Shown piece by piece: positions 28,532 to 36,450 of a DNA stretch of 64,000 nt. The notes under the pieces are model-generated. The model saw only the letters and a list, made by a program, of their open reading frames with translations. It was not told the DNA's origin and ran no database searches. The translations under genes were made by a program, and so were the position numbers. Every line of letters starts with the position of its first letter. Within the stretch, counting starts at the first letter, position 1. Source of the stretch: Alcanivoracaceae bacterium (GTDB taxonomy: Bacteria > Pseudomonadota > Gammaproteobacteria > Pseudomonadales > Alcanivoracaceae); contig JARGPN010000007.1 of assembly GCA_029213045.1 (NCBI GenBank), positions 62,001-126,000 of the forward strand, written 5' to 3'.

Positions 28532-30565
28532 ATGTCACAGAATCCGCTGATCGATTACGCCGGCCTGCCACCTTTCGACGCCATCCAGCCTGAGCATGTA
28601 CGCCCAGCCGTCGAACAGCTGATTGCCGACGGGCGCGCCCGTATTGCCGCCGTGCTTAAGCAGCCAAGCTTCACGTGGGACAACCTCGTCGCCGCGCTCG
28701 ACAACGAAGACGAGCGCCTTGGCAAAGCCTTCGGCCCAATTGGCCACCTCAACGGCGTTGCTCAATCCGAAGCACTGCGCGAAGCCTATAACGCCTGCCT
28801 GCCCTTGCTCAGCGAATACGGCACCGAAGTCGGCCAGAACGCCGAGCTGTTTGCCGCCTACCAAGCACTGAGCGACAGCGACGAGTGGGCCACGCTAACG
28901 CCCGCACAACAAAAAGACTTAGACAACACGCTCCGCGATTTCCGTCTGTCTGGCGTCAACCTCGACGCCGACAAAAAGCAGCAATACATGGAAAACGCCA
29001 AGCGCTTATCAGAAATCACCTCCACGTTTTCTGACAACGTGCTCGACGCCACACAAAGCTGGAGCAAGCACGTCACCGACGAATCTGAACTCGACGGACT
29101 TCCCGACGTCGCCAAAGCCGGTGCCGCCGACAAGGCCGCCGAAAAAGACCTCAGCGGCTGGCTGCTCACGTTAGATTTTCCGTGCTACTACGCCGTACTG
29201 TGCCACTCCACCAACGTCGCCCTGCGCGAAGAAATGTACCGCGCCCACACCACCCGCGCCTCCGAGCTCGGGCCCGACGCGGGCAAGTTCGACAACACCG
29301 ACTTGATCAATGAAATTCTGACACTGCGCCAAGCCCAAGCGAAGCTGCTCGGCTTTAACAATTACGCGGAAAAATCCTTAGCCACCAAAATGGCGCGCAG
29401 CACCGATGAAGTGAACAGCTTCCTGCGCGACCTCGGCCGTCGCGCCAAACCGCAAGCACAAGAAGAGCTTAACGCCTTACGTAAATTTGCCGCCGAGCAG
29501 GGCGTTGAAAACCTAAACCCGTGGGATACCACATTTTGGAGCGAGCGATTACGCGAAGCGCGTTACAGCATTTCTGAAGAAGAGTTACGCCCGTGGTTCC
29601 CGGCAGAAAAAGTTATCAGCGGCATGTTTTCCATTGTCGAAAAACTTTTCGGCATTCGCATCCAAGCCCGTGACGGCGTTGCCACTTGGCACAAAGACGT
29701 ACGCTTTTATGATGTTGCCGACGCCAACGGCGGCGCGCTCGCCAGCTTTTACCTCGACATGTACGCGCGCACCGGCAAACGCGGCGGCGCATGGATGGAC
29801 GACTGCCTAGGCCGTGTCCGTCACAGCGACGGCACACTGCAAAAACCCGTTGCCTATCTCACCTGCAACTTCGCCCCCCCTGCGGGCGGCAAACCAGGGC
29901 TATTAACCCACGACGAAGTAGTGACCCTGTTTCACGAATTCGGCCACGGCCTGCACCACATGCTCACCGAACAAGAAGTCGACGGCATCTCCGGCATTAA
30001 CGGCGTAGCGTGGGACGCAGTGGAATTGCCCAGCCAATTTATGGAGAACTGGTGCTGGACAGAAGAAGGGCTGGCATTAATCTCCGAGCATTATGAAAAC
30101 GGCTCGCCGCTACCCAAAGATAAGCTAGATAAATTATTGGCCGCGCGCAATTTCCAAAGCGCGATGATGATGCAACGCCAACTCGAATTTTCATTATTCG
30201 ACATGCGCATCCATGCCGAATACGCACCCGGCGTCAGCGTACAAACCATTCTTAACGAAGTGCGCGACGAAGTGGCCGTGATTACACCACCAGACTTCAA
30301 CCGCTTTCAAAATAGTTTTGGGCATATTTTTGCCGGCGGCTACGCAGCGGGTTACTACAGCTACAAATGGGCCGAAGTCTTATCCGCCGATGCCTTCTCA
30401 CGCTTTGAAGAAGAGGGCGTATTTAACCCAGACACCGGTCGAGACTTCCGCAATAAAATTCTCGCCCAAGGCGGCAGCCGCGAACCCATGGAATTATTCG
30501 TCGACTTCCGCGGCCGCGAACCCAGCGTCGAACCACTGCTGCGCCACTGCGGTATTGCCGCATGA
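28532..30565 (+). CDS. prlC: Oligopeptidase A (PrlC), M3 metallopeptidase
   Basis: 677 residues. Cytoplasmic zinc endopeptidase that degrades signal peptides and other small peptides. The M3 active site is HEFGHGLHHML (about residue 470), followed by the downstream Glu region ENWCWTEEGL; also FASFYLDMYARTGKRGGAWMD. Full length (E. coli about 680). GAGAG ribosome site. Overlaps yheV by four bases (ATGA). Confidence 0.97.
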   Translation: MSQNPLIDYAGLPPFDAIQPEHVRPAVEQLIADGRARIAAVLKQPSFTWDNLVAALDNEDERLGKAFGPIGHLNGVAQSEALREAYNACLPLLSEYGTEVGQNAELFAAYQALSDSDEWATLTPAQQKDLDNTLRDFRLSGVNLDADKKQQYMENAKRLSEITSTFSDNVLDATQSWSKHVTDESELDGLPDVAKAGAADKAAEKDLSGWLLTLDFPCYYAVLCHSTNVALREEMYRAHTTRASELGPDAGKFDNTDLINEILTLRQAQAKLLGFNNYAEKSLATKMARSTDEVNSFLRDLGRRAKPQAQEELNALRKFAAEQGVENLNPWDTTFWSERLREARYSISEEELRPWFPAEKVISGMFSIVEKLFGIRIQARDGVATWHKDVRFYDVADANGGALASFYLDMYARTGKRGGAWMDDCLGRVRHSDGTLQKPVAYLTCNFAPPAGGKPGLLTHDEVVTLFHEFGHGLHHMLTEQEVDGISGINGVAWDAVELPSQFMENWCWTEEGLALISEHYENGSPLPKDKLDKLLAARNFQSAMMMQRQLEFSLFDMRIHAEYAPGVSVQTILNEVRDEVAVITPPDFNRFQNSFGHIFAGGYAAGYYSYKWAEVLSADAFSRFEEEGVFNPDTGRDFRNKILAQGGSREPMELFVDFRGREPSVEPLLRHCGIAA

Positions 30566-30798
30566 GCGCGCCAAGTCTAAAACGCCAATTTATTGCCGGG
30601 GCCACGTGCCCCGAATGCAACCTGCAAGACAAGATTCAACGCATCGATGACGGCGAAAAAGTATGGATGGAATGCGTCAGCTGCGGCATGGTGCGCAACC
30701 TAGATGAACAAAGTGTTCAGAAAACCGCAGAAATTCTTGATGAAATCGCACGACCAGTAACACTGCGATCACCGACTGACCCAAAGAAAGTTCATTAA
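30562..30798 (+). CDS. yheV: YheV-family zinc-ribbon protein
   Basis: 78 residues with two Cys pairs, ATCPECNLQDK and ECVSCGMVR, forming a zinc ribbon. Function unknown; the gene is regularly coupled to prlC, as here (ATGA overlap). Confidence 0.9.
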   Translation: MSAPSLKRQFIAGATCPECNLQDKIQRIDDGEKVWMECVSCGMVRNLDEQSVQKTAEILDEIARPVTLRSPTDPKKVH

Positions 30799-30805
30799 AG
30801 GAATT

Positions 30806-30821
30806 GGGCGGCACGCCGCCC
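30806..30821 (+). terminator. Short GC hairpin after yheV
   Basis: GGGCGGCACGCCGCCC, 6-bp GC stem with CACG loop, 7 bases past the stop. No U-run, so it may stabilise the transcript end instead of stopping polymerase. Confidence 0.45.
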
Positions 30822-30932
30822 ATCATTCATAGTAACGCCAACGCCTAAGCCACTTACTCTTATTAAGCGCTTCGCACACCCATCGCACCACTCAACATCA
30901 CACCACCCAACGATGACAAAGCACCGCTTCGC

Positions 30933-31154
30933 CTACCAAGCGTCATGCTTGTCCATCCACTTGATCGAAAACCAATACCAAAGCGGCGCAACAATCACTA
31001 CAAAGACACTGTATTCCCTAATCAGGACACCAACCGGGATCACTGCCAATGTCAAAATAATGGAGAAAATCAAAAAACCGAACGCCACCTTACGCGAGCC
31101 AATTCCCCAAAGACCCCAGTAAACCCATTCAGGCATCTCGTCGGTTTTTTTCAT
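30933..31154 (-). CDS. Small two-helix membrane protein, cassette gene
   Basis: 73 residues: a polar start (MKKTDEMPEWVYWGLWGIGSRK), two hydrophobic helices (about 24-46 and 50-65: FGFLIFSIILTLAVIPVGVLI; YSVFVVIVAPLWYWFSI), and a charged tail WMDKHDAW. AGGA lies ahead of the ATG. No known function. Its start follows directly on the R' box of the attC-like site at 31177, so it is read as the last recognisable cassette gene; a clear attC after its own stop was not found. Confidence 0.65.
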   Translation of the reverse strand: MKKTDEMPEWVYWGLWGIGSRKVAFGFLIFSIILTLAVIPVGVLIREYSVFVVIVAPLWYWFSIKWMDKHDAW

Positions 31155-31176
31155 TATGTGTTTCCTTGCTTGTTAT

Positions 31177-31251
31177 GAATAACGCTTTGCACAGTGGCAC
31201 AAGGTATAAGCGTCCGGCACCGCAGGTGCGAACTGCTACAACTTGTTATAC
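31177..31251 (-). repeat. attC-like recombination site 1
   Basis: Reading the minus strand: R'' GTATAAC (31245-31251), internal short stem GCACC/GGTGC, R' GTTATTC (31177-31183). R'' starts about 11 bases after the stop of the GFA gene, and the next cassette gene starts 23 bases beyond R'. Length 75 bp. Less symmetrical than the other two sites. Confidence 0.6.
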
Positions 31252-31261
31252 ATTTTGCCTG

Positions 31262-31657
31262 TTACTCGTGCGGGTGTTCATTAAACTGTTTAGCACTATC
31301 GCCAATTTTGAACCAACTCGGTTTCTCAGAAACAAACTCATGAAACTGATTTTCGATTTCAATTTCACTATCTATGCAATTTGCATTTATTGGAAAAGAA
31401 TCCATTTCCGAAAGAACCTCGCCAAGAGCGGAGCCACAAACCGAACAAAAACACCGATCATATTTGTATGGTGACACGGCCCTGTAGACCGTAATTTTAT
31501 CGCGGCCAGTAGTGATATGAAATTTATCAGATTTTACGAATGCCAAAGAACTAGCTCCGACTTTACGGCAGCGGCTGCAATGACACATGCCCATCATGTT
31601 AGGCTTTTCGGTCAATTCAAATTGAACCGTCCCACAACAACAGCTTCCTTTAATCAT
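31262..31657 (-). CDS. GFA/CENP-V family protein, cassette gene
   Basis: 131 residues of the glutathione-dependent formaldehyde-activating enzyme (GFA) family fold. Zinc-binding Cys clusters: GSCCCGTVQFEL at the start, MCHCSRCRKVG at about 24-33 and CFCSVCGS at about 69-76. Most family members have no tested activity, and formaldehyde metabolism should not be assumed. A common kind of integron cassette cargo. Sits between attC-like sites 1 and 2. Confidence 0.85.
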   Translation of the reverse strand: MIKGSCCCGTVQFELTEKPNMMGMCHCSRCRKVGASSLAFVKSDKFHITTGRDKITVYRAVSPYKYDRCFCSVCGSALGEVLSEMDSFPINANCIDSEIEIENQFHEFVSEKPSWFKIGDSAKQFNEHPHE

Positions 31658-31735
31658 GTCACACCTTTAGGTAAGAGATATTTCGCCTGCAAAAGAGTAA
31701 CATGTCAGCTGTACGCATGAACAGTATCTGACGAT

Positions 31736-31839
31736 GTATAACGCCGCCAGCACAGGCGACCGAAACGTAGTGTAGACCGTTCAGTGCAATGCGCCTTTTT
31801 GCATTGCACTGAAGTGCTTGGCCTTGCTAAGTGTTATAT
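31736..31839 (-). repeat. attC-like recombination site 2
   Basis: 104 bp. R'' ATATAAC (31833-31839, minus strand) lies in the last codons of the acetyltransferase gene, and its TAG follows in the site; R' GTTATAC (31736-31742). Between them GCCAGCAC pairs with GTGCTTGGC, and the core is a perfect 13-bp stem TTCAGTGCAATGC / GCATTGCACTGAA (31780-31792, 31801-31813). Strongest attC fold of the array. Confidence 0.8.
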
Positions 31840-32267
31840 GTATAAAAATGCCACGTACTTTTACCAGTACTTAATGAATCGTATAGTTTTTGAGCCTGCT
31901 CGTTATCTGGTGCCGTAACCCATTGTAAACGAGCCGCTCCATTTTCTGCCGCATAGCTTCGACAGTGCTCGATAAGCTGGCGGCCGATACCTTTACCACG
32001 ACAATTTGGCAAAGTGTATAGGTCATTGAGAACAGCCACTTTTGCTGTAATTGATGTCGCGAACGAAAAGTAAACTGTAGCGAACCCAACAACATTACCT
32101 TCCTCTCTACAGATGAACTGACAACCAGTAAGACTAGATTCACCAAACTGCGAAAAAAATTCTGTATTTCGATCATCGGAAATTTCCGAAACTTTATAGA
32201 ACTCTTGGTACGCTCGAATTAACGGCAATACTTCGGCTAAGTTATTTTTTGATACTGCTTCAATCAT
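31827..32267 (-). CDS. GNAT acetyltransferase, cassette gene
   Basis: 146 residues. Typical GNAT domain: VVGFATVYFSFATSI, VAVLNDLYTLPNCRGKGIGRQLIEHC (motif A, acetyl-CoA binding, RGKGIG), and LQWVTAPDNEQAQKLYDSL. Substrate unknown; relatives act on small amines, antibiotics or proteins. The ATG at 32267 was chosen; a GTG at 32291 lies within the attC R' box. The stop lies inside attC-like site 2, as is common for cassette genes. Confidence 0.85.
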   Translation of the reverse strand: MIEAVSKNNLAEVLPLIRAYQEFYKVSEISDDRNTEFFSQFGESSLTGCQFICREEGNVVGFATVYFSFATSITAKVAVLNDLYTLPNCRGKGIGRQLIEHCRSYAAENGAARLQWVTAPDNEQAQKLYDSLSTGKSTWHFYTYNT

Positions 32268-32289
32268 ATGAACTTTGAATCCTTGTGAC

Positions 32290-32373
32290 ACTTAACGCTT
32301 GCAGCATGCGCGCCTTTGGAGTGGAGCCGAAGGCGCAATGTAAAAGGCGTCGCCGTGCCTGCGATTGTTATGC
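32290..32373 (-). repeat. attC-like recombination site 3
   Basis: 84 bp. R'' GCATAAC (32367-32373) contains the TAA stop of the PIN gene; R' GTTAAGT (32290-32296) is a perfect GTTRRRY. Outer stem CTTGCAG / CTGCGA, inner stem GCGCCTT / AAGGCGC. Confidence 0.8.
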
Positions 32374-32850
32374 TGTGACGCCATTTAAATCCCAAGCTCC
32401 CGTTCTTACATGATTAAAATTTATGGCGTTCCCGAACAGCCTGCTAACCTCCAAATATAAATCAAGATCAGCTGTCAGAAGATTAGTAACCCGTTTAGAT
32501 TTTTTGGCGATTCCGGCATCAGTTACACCCAGCGTCTGGACACAGGGGACAGAAAATATTGCTTTGCTATCCATATTCGATTCTTTGGAGCTTGAGACGA
32601 GTTCAGATAGGACCGTCAAAAGGTTCTCAGCCTCCGGCCTATTCGTTTGCCTTACAAGATTGGACGTTTCTGCCACAGACTGACTAGTTATCCAAAGTTC
32701 CTGGTAATTATCAAGAACGCTCTTGAGGGCAGCGAAGTCTTCGGGAGTATAGTCTCTTGTTCTTTTGTGCCTTCCAATGATGGAAGGATCGAGTAACCCG
32801 ACAACAAAGACCACCAAAAGGTTTGTATCCAATAGCAAGCTCTTAGCCAT
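32368..32850 (-). CDS. PIN-domain-like protein, cassette gene
   Basis: 160 residues. Acidic residues sit where a PIN ribonuclease needs them: D8 (LLLDTNLLV), E61 (SQSVAETSNLV), D111 (GVTDAGI) and D128/D130 (LLTADLDLYLEVSR). This suggests a metal-dependent RNase; activity is not proven. It starts one base after the stop of the 88-residue partner gene, so both are translated together. The pair resembles a toxin/partner arrangement, but the partner is not a known antitoxin. Its stop codon is part of attC-like site 3. Confidence 0.7.
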   Translation of the reverse strand: MAKSLLLDTNLLVVFVVGLLDPSIIGRHKRTRDYTPEDFAALKSVLDNYQELWITSQSVAETSNLVRQTNRPEAENLLTVLSELVSSSKESNMDSKAIFSVPCVQTLGVTDAGIAKKSKRVTNLLTADLDLYLEVSRLFGNAINFNHVRTGAWDLNGVTA

Positions 32851-32851
32851 C

Positions 32852-33118
32852 TTACTCTCGGATTTTCACAGACTTGATCTGGCCTGTTTCGAGTATTTTC
32901 ACAACTCTATACTGACGCTTTGGCTGCATAGGCTGTAATGCACTACCAATACCTGAGAGTTGGTGGTCCCACGGACGAGAGAAGCCCACGGTAATATTCC
33001 ATCCTTCGGGAATCTCTATGTATTCAACCTCTTCCAATCCGACGTTTGAGCTCCCATCAAGATCAAATAATTCAATCACATGCTCTATTGCCATTTTCAC
33101 GGCCTCTTTTACATCCAT
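32852..33118 (-). CDS. Small acidic protein of unknown function, partner of the PIN gene
   Basis: 88 residues, no signal or membrane helix. Starts with a helix (MDVKEAVKMAIEHVIELF), then a beta-rich part: GLEEVEYIEIPEGWNITVGFSRPWDHQL and a C-terminal YRVVKILETGQIKSVKIRE. A strong AGGGGG lies 6 bases before the ATG. First gene of the cassette with the PIN gene. Similar small GWxVTxGFSRPWD-type proteins occur as hypotheticals; I know of no function. An immunity or regulatory role toward the PIN protein is a guess from gene order. Confidence 0.7.
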   Translation of the reverse strand: MDVKEAVKMAIEHVIELFDLDGSSNVGLEEVEYIEIPEGWNITVGFSRPWDHQLSGIGSALQPMQPKRQYRVVKILETGQIKSVKIRE

Positions 33119-33149
33119 TTAAACCCCCTATTAATTTGCATAACAGTTA

Positions 33150-33301
33150 TTAGACAGCATGCTATGTTTCCAGAAAAAAGAAGCATGCTGTCTAACTCTG
33201 CTTCATTCTGGTTCGTTTTTCTAATTATTCAATAAAATCAACGCTTCGCGTGTAAGCAATTTCTTACAGCCCTGACAAACATAGCAGGGGGTGCTGTCTA
33301 A
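33150..33301. mobile_element. MITE-like element with 20-bp terminal inverted repeats
   Basis: Left end TTAGACAGCATGCTATGTTT (33150-33169); the right end is its complement with GGGGG inserted (AAACATAGCA GGGGG TGCTGTCTAA, ending 33301). Both sides are flanked by TTA (33147-33149 and 33302-33304), as expected from a 3-bp target duplication. A third arm (AGCATGCTGTCTAA, 33182-33195) makes a perfect 14-bp hairpin with the left end. No coding capacity. The family is not identified. Confidence 0.6.
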
Positions 33302-33390
33302 TTATTTATACTGTACAGAATTCGCCGGTCTCAGTTTCTGCGAAGTAGAATGATATTTTTATACTTTTGCTTCTTTAAACATTCCCTTCG

Positions 33391-35463
33391 TTATACATCC
33401 GCGTAGTCGTCGCCTTCTCGTAGCCAGCGTTTTACTAACGGCTGCACGTGGTTTGGGTATTTTTTTAAGATAACTTCTGCGGTGTCGCGGGCGGGTTCTA
33501 GCCAGGCTTCGTCGCGCATGAGGTCGGCGATTCTGAAGGCCATGTCGCCGGTTTGTCGTGTGCCGAGCCATTCGCCGGGGCCGCGTAGTTTTAGGTCTTC
33601 TTCGGCGATGCGGAAGCCGTCGTTGGTGTCGCGCATGATGTGTAGGCGACGCTGGGCAGTTTCGGAAAGTCGGCCGGAATACATTAGCACGCAGTAACTT
33701 TTTTCTGCGCCGCGTCCGACGCGGCCGCGTAGCTGGTGCAGTTGAGATAGGCCGAGGCGTTCTGCGTTTTCGATCACCATGAGGGTGGCGTTGGGCACGT
33801 CTACGCCTACTTCAATAACGGTGGTGGCCACCAATACGTGCGCTTCGTTGTTGGCGAAGCGGGCCATGTGTTCGGCTTTTTGTTTCGGTTTCATGCGGCC
33901 GTGCACGAGTTCGATGGTTAATTCAGGCAGGGCAATTTGCAGGGCTTGCACGGTGTCTTCGGCGGCTTGCGCTTGCAGTGCTTCGGATTCTTCGATGAGG
34001 GTGCATACCCAATAGGCTTGTGTGCCTTGCAAGCACGCGTTGCGAATTCTTTCAACGATTTGCGGGCGTCGTGCTTCGCCGATGACGACGGTGTCGATGG
34101 CTTGTCGGCCTGGCGGCATTTCATCAATGACGGAGGTGTCGAGGTCGCCGTAGACGCTCATGGCTAAGGTGCGCGGAATGGGTGTGGCGGTGAGCACAAG
34201 TTGATGCGGCACTTCTTCGCCGCGCCGGCCTTTTTCTCTGAGCGCTAAACGTTGATGCACGCCAAAGCGATGTTGTTCGTCAATGATGACGAGGCCAAGT
34301 TGATTAAATTCAACGGCGTCTTGAAAAAGCGCGTGGGTGCCAACAACTACTTGCGCGGTGCCGTCGGCCATGTCGCTGTAGGCTTCGCGTCGTGCTTTTT
34401 GGCCGAGCGAGCCAACCAACCAGGTGACGCGAATGTTCAGTGGCGTTAACCAATGCAGAAAGTTTCGCAAATGTTGTTCGGCGAGAATTTCGGTGGGGGC
34501 CATTAGTGCAACTTGGTAGCCATTAGCGATGGCGTTTAAGGCGGCGCACGCTGCCACTAAGGTTTTTCCGGAACCGACATCGCCTTGCACTAGACGCAAC
34601 ATGGGCGAGGGCTGGCACAGGTCGCCGTCGATGTCTTGAATGACGCGTTGTTGTGCGCCGGTTAATGAGAACGGCAGGGCGCTGAGTAATTTTTTTCTTA
34701 GGCCGTCGGGTTTCATCACCGGTGCGGACTGCGCTTTTTGTCCGGCGCGTTTGCTTAGCATGCCAAGTTGATGGGCAACCATTTCTTCGATCACTAATCG
34801 GCGTACGGCGGGGTGCTCGCCGGCCAGCAGCATATCGACGGGATCATCGGGAAGCGGGGTGTGTAATTTTTGCAACGCGGTTTGCAGCGTTGGCAGCGAT
34901 GATTGCTGCAACACATCGGACGGTAATAAGTCGCGCGGGGGCTGTTGCTTTAGCAGGGTTAACGCTTGCGCCATAAGGTTGCGCATTAGCCGCTGCTGTA
35001 CGCCTTCGGTGGCGTGATAGATCGGCGAGAGGGATTTTTCTAACGGCGCTAGTGTGCCGCGGGCGACTTCATATTCTGGATGATAAAACTCTAGGCCACT
35101 GCCGCCGGCACGCACTTCGCCGTAGACGCGCACGCGTGCACCGCGTTCTAAATTATTTTTTTGTGCGGCGGAGAAATGATAAAAGCGCAGGGAGACAACG
35201 CCGGTGCCATCGCCAATGCGACAAAGCAAACTGCGCCGCCGACCGAACACCACGTCGGCGGCCAGCACTTCGCCTTCAACGACGACAAGTTGTTCGGGGC
35301 GCAATGCGCCGATGGGCACGATGCGGGTGCGATCTTCATAGCGAAAGGGAAGATGAAACAGCAGGTCTTCGACGGTATGAATGCCGAGACGAACAAGGCG
35401 CTCGGCCACCCGTGGCCCAGCGCCTTTCAATGCGGTGACCGGAGTCTCCGCGAGGGACTTCAA
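33391..35463 (-). CDS. recG: ATP-dependent DNA helicase RecG
   Basis: 690 residues. Branch-migration helicase that remodels stalled replication forks. N-terminal wedge (OB) domain about 50-150, helicase motifs GDVGSGKTLVA (Walker A), DEQHRFG (motif II), TATPIPRTLA, and the C-terminal QLRGRVGRG. Complete length. The start overlaps the oxyR stop by four bases; oxyR-recG is a known pseudomonad order. Its TAA stop is contained in GTATAAC, which looks like an integron R box. Confidence 0.97.
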   Translation of the reverse strand: MKSLAETPVTALKGAGPRVAERLVRLGIHTVEDLLFHLPFRYEDRTRIVPIGALRPEQLVVVEGEVLAADVVFGRRRSLLCRIGDGTGVVSLRFYHFSAAQKNNLERGARVRVYGEVRAGGSGLEFYHPEYEVARGTLAPLEKSLSPIYHATEGVQQRLMRNLMAQALTLLKQQPPRDLLPSDVLQQSSLPTLQTALQKLHTPLPDDPVDMLLAGEHPAVRRLVIEEMVAHQLGMLSKRAGQKAQSAPVMKPDGLRKKLLSALPFSLTGAQQRVIQDIDGDLCQPSPMLRLVQGDVGSGKTLVAACAALNAIANGYQVALMAPTEILAEQHLRNFLHWLTPLNIRVTWLVGSLGQKARREAYSDMADGTAQVVVGTHALFQDAVEFNQLGLVIIDEQHRFGVHQRLALREKGRRGEEVPHQLVLTATPIPRTLAMSVYGDLDTSVIDEMPPGRQAIDTVVIGEARRPQIVERIRNACLQGTQAYWVCTLIEESEALQAQAAEDTVQALQIALPELTIELVHGRMKPKQKAEHMARFANNEAHVLVATTVIEVGVDVPNATLMVIENAERLGLSQLHQLRGRVGRGAEKSYCVLMYSGRLSETAQRRLHIMRDTNDGFRIAEEDLKLRGPGEWLGTRQTGDMAFRIADLMRDEAWLEPARDTAEVILKKYPNHVQPLVKRWLREGDDYADV

Positions 35464-36362
35464 TGGAGAAATCCTTCCTTCGGCACCGCTTGGCGCACCA
35501 CTTCAATGGCCTTCGGCCGCGGAAAGCTGTCGCGCCACACCAAGGCAATGGTGCGCATGGGCGACGGCTTCACGAACGGGCGCGTGGTGAACACGCCTTC
35601 GCCGTAGCCGGTATGACGCAATGCCGAGTCGGGCAAAATCGTCACGCCCAACCCAGAGGCCACCATGTGGCGCAAGGTTTCTAATGAGCCGCCTTCGATT
35701 TGCACCAGGCTTTTTGATTTTTGTGCATCCAGTGCCGGGCAGAGCTCTAACACTTGGTCGCGGAAGCAATGGCCTTCGCCTAATAGCAACAAGGTTTCAT
35801 CGAGCAGCATGTCGGGCTTGATGGCACTGAGCTTGCTCCATGAATGTTCGGCAGGCAGCAACACGGAAAACGATTCGTCGTACATTTTTGCGCGCACTAG
35901 TCCGCCGCCGGAAAAAGGTAGGGCGACGATAATCGCATCGAGTTCGCCGCGCTCGAGTTTGCCGCGCAGAACATGAGTGTAGTTTTCTTCGATGTAGAGC
36001 GGCATGTCGGCCGCCGCTTTGCGGATGCGCGGCACAATGACAGGAAACAAATACGGTGCCACAGTAAAGATGGCGCCAATACGCAGCGGCGAGCTAAGTT
36101 GGTCGCGCTGTTGGTTCGCCATTTGCTCTAGGGTGTCTGCCTGTTCCAACACGCGCTGTGCTTGCGCAATAATAGGCTCTGCATCGGTGGTGACACGCAC
36201 TTCACGCGGACGACGCTCAAACAAGGTCATGCCGAGGTGGTCTTCGAGCTTTTTAATGGCGGCACTTAGCGTAGGCTGACTGACACTGCATTCGTCAGCG
36301 GCGCGGCCAAAGTGTTTTTCTCGGGCCAGCGCCACGAGATAGCGAAGTTCTGTTAGAGTCAT
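35460..36362 (-). CDS. oxyR: Hydrogen peroxide-inducible regulator OxyR
   Basis: 300 residues, LysR family. N-terminal helix-turn-helix (HFGRAADECSVSQPTLSAAIKKLED). The redox cysteines are at exactly the E. coli positions: C199 in GEGHCFRDQ and C208 in LELCPA. Peroxide forms a disulfide between them and switches on catalase, peroxiredoxin and related genes. Overlaps recG (ATGA-type), so both share a transcript. Confidence 0.95.
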   Translation of the reverse strand: MTLTELRYLVALAREKHFGRAADECSVSQPTLSAAIKKLEDHLGMTLFERRPREVRVTTDAEPIIAQAQRVLEQADTLEQMANQQRDQLSSPLRIGAIFTVAPYLFPVIVPRIRKAAADMPLYIEENYTHVLRGKLERGELDAIIVALPFSGGGLVRAKMYDESFSVLLPAEHSWSKLSAIKPDMLLDETLLLLGEGHCFRDQVLELCPALDAQKSKSLVQIEGGSLETLRHMVASGLGVTILPDSALRHTGYGEGVFTTRPFVKPSPMRTIALVWRDSFPRPKAIEVVRQAVPKEGFLH

Positions 36363-36415
36363 AACGATGCAAGCCTTAAACTATCGGCCCAGTGTACCAA
36401 CACCGGGACGAAAAA

Positions 36416-36433
36416 CACCACTTTAAGGTGGTG
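36416..36433. promoter_or_regulatory. Inverted repeat between oxyR and the epimerase gene
   Basis: CACCACTTTAAGGTGGTG, 6-bp perfect arms, just before the AAGGAG of the epimerase gene in the divergent gap. Could be an operator or an RNA hairpin near the ribosome site. Confidence 0.35.
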
Positions 36434-36450
36434 ATTCCAAGGAGATTTTT

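Larger units (their letters stand above)
31177..33144 (-). mobile_element. Integron gene-cassette array without integrase (CALIN-like)
   Basis: Five short minus-strand genes (30933-33118), AT-richer than their surroundings, with three attC-like sites (31177-31251, 31736-31839, 32290-32373), each placed just after a stop codon, with heptamer ends of the form NNNNAAC...GTTNNNN and internal inverted repeats of different sequence. All genes face the same way. That is the structure of an integron cassette array. No integrase gene lies between yheV and recG, and the right border shows only one half-site (GCATAAC, 33138-33144). Either a remnant of a larger integron or cassettes inserted at a secondary site. 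Confidence 0.75.

Noticed and set aside
33150-33195. Fourth attC site
   Set aside because: The perfect 14-bp arms lack an R''/R' heptamer pair at both ends; the TTA-flanked inverted repeats fit a MITE better.
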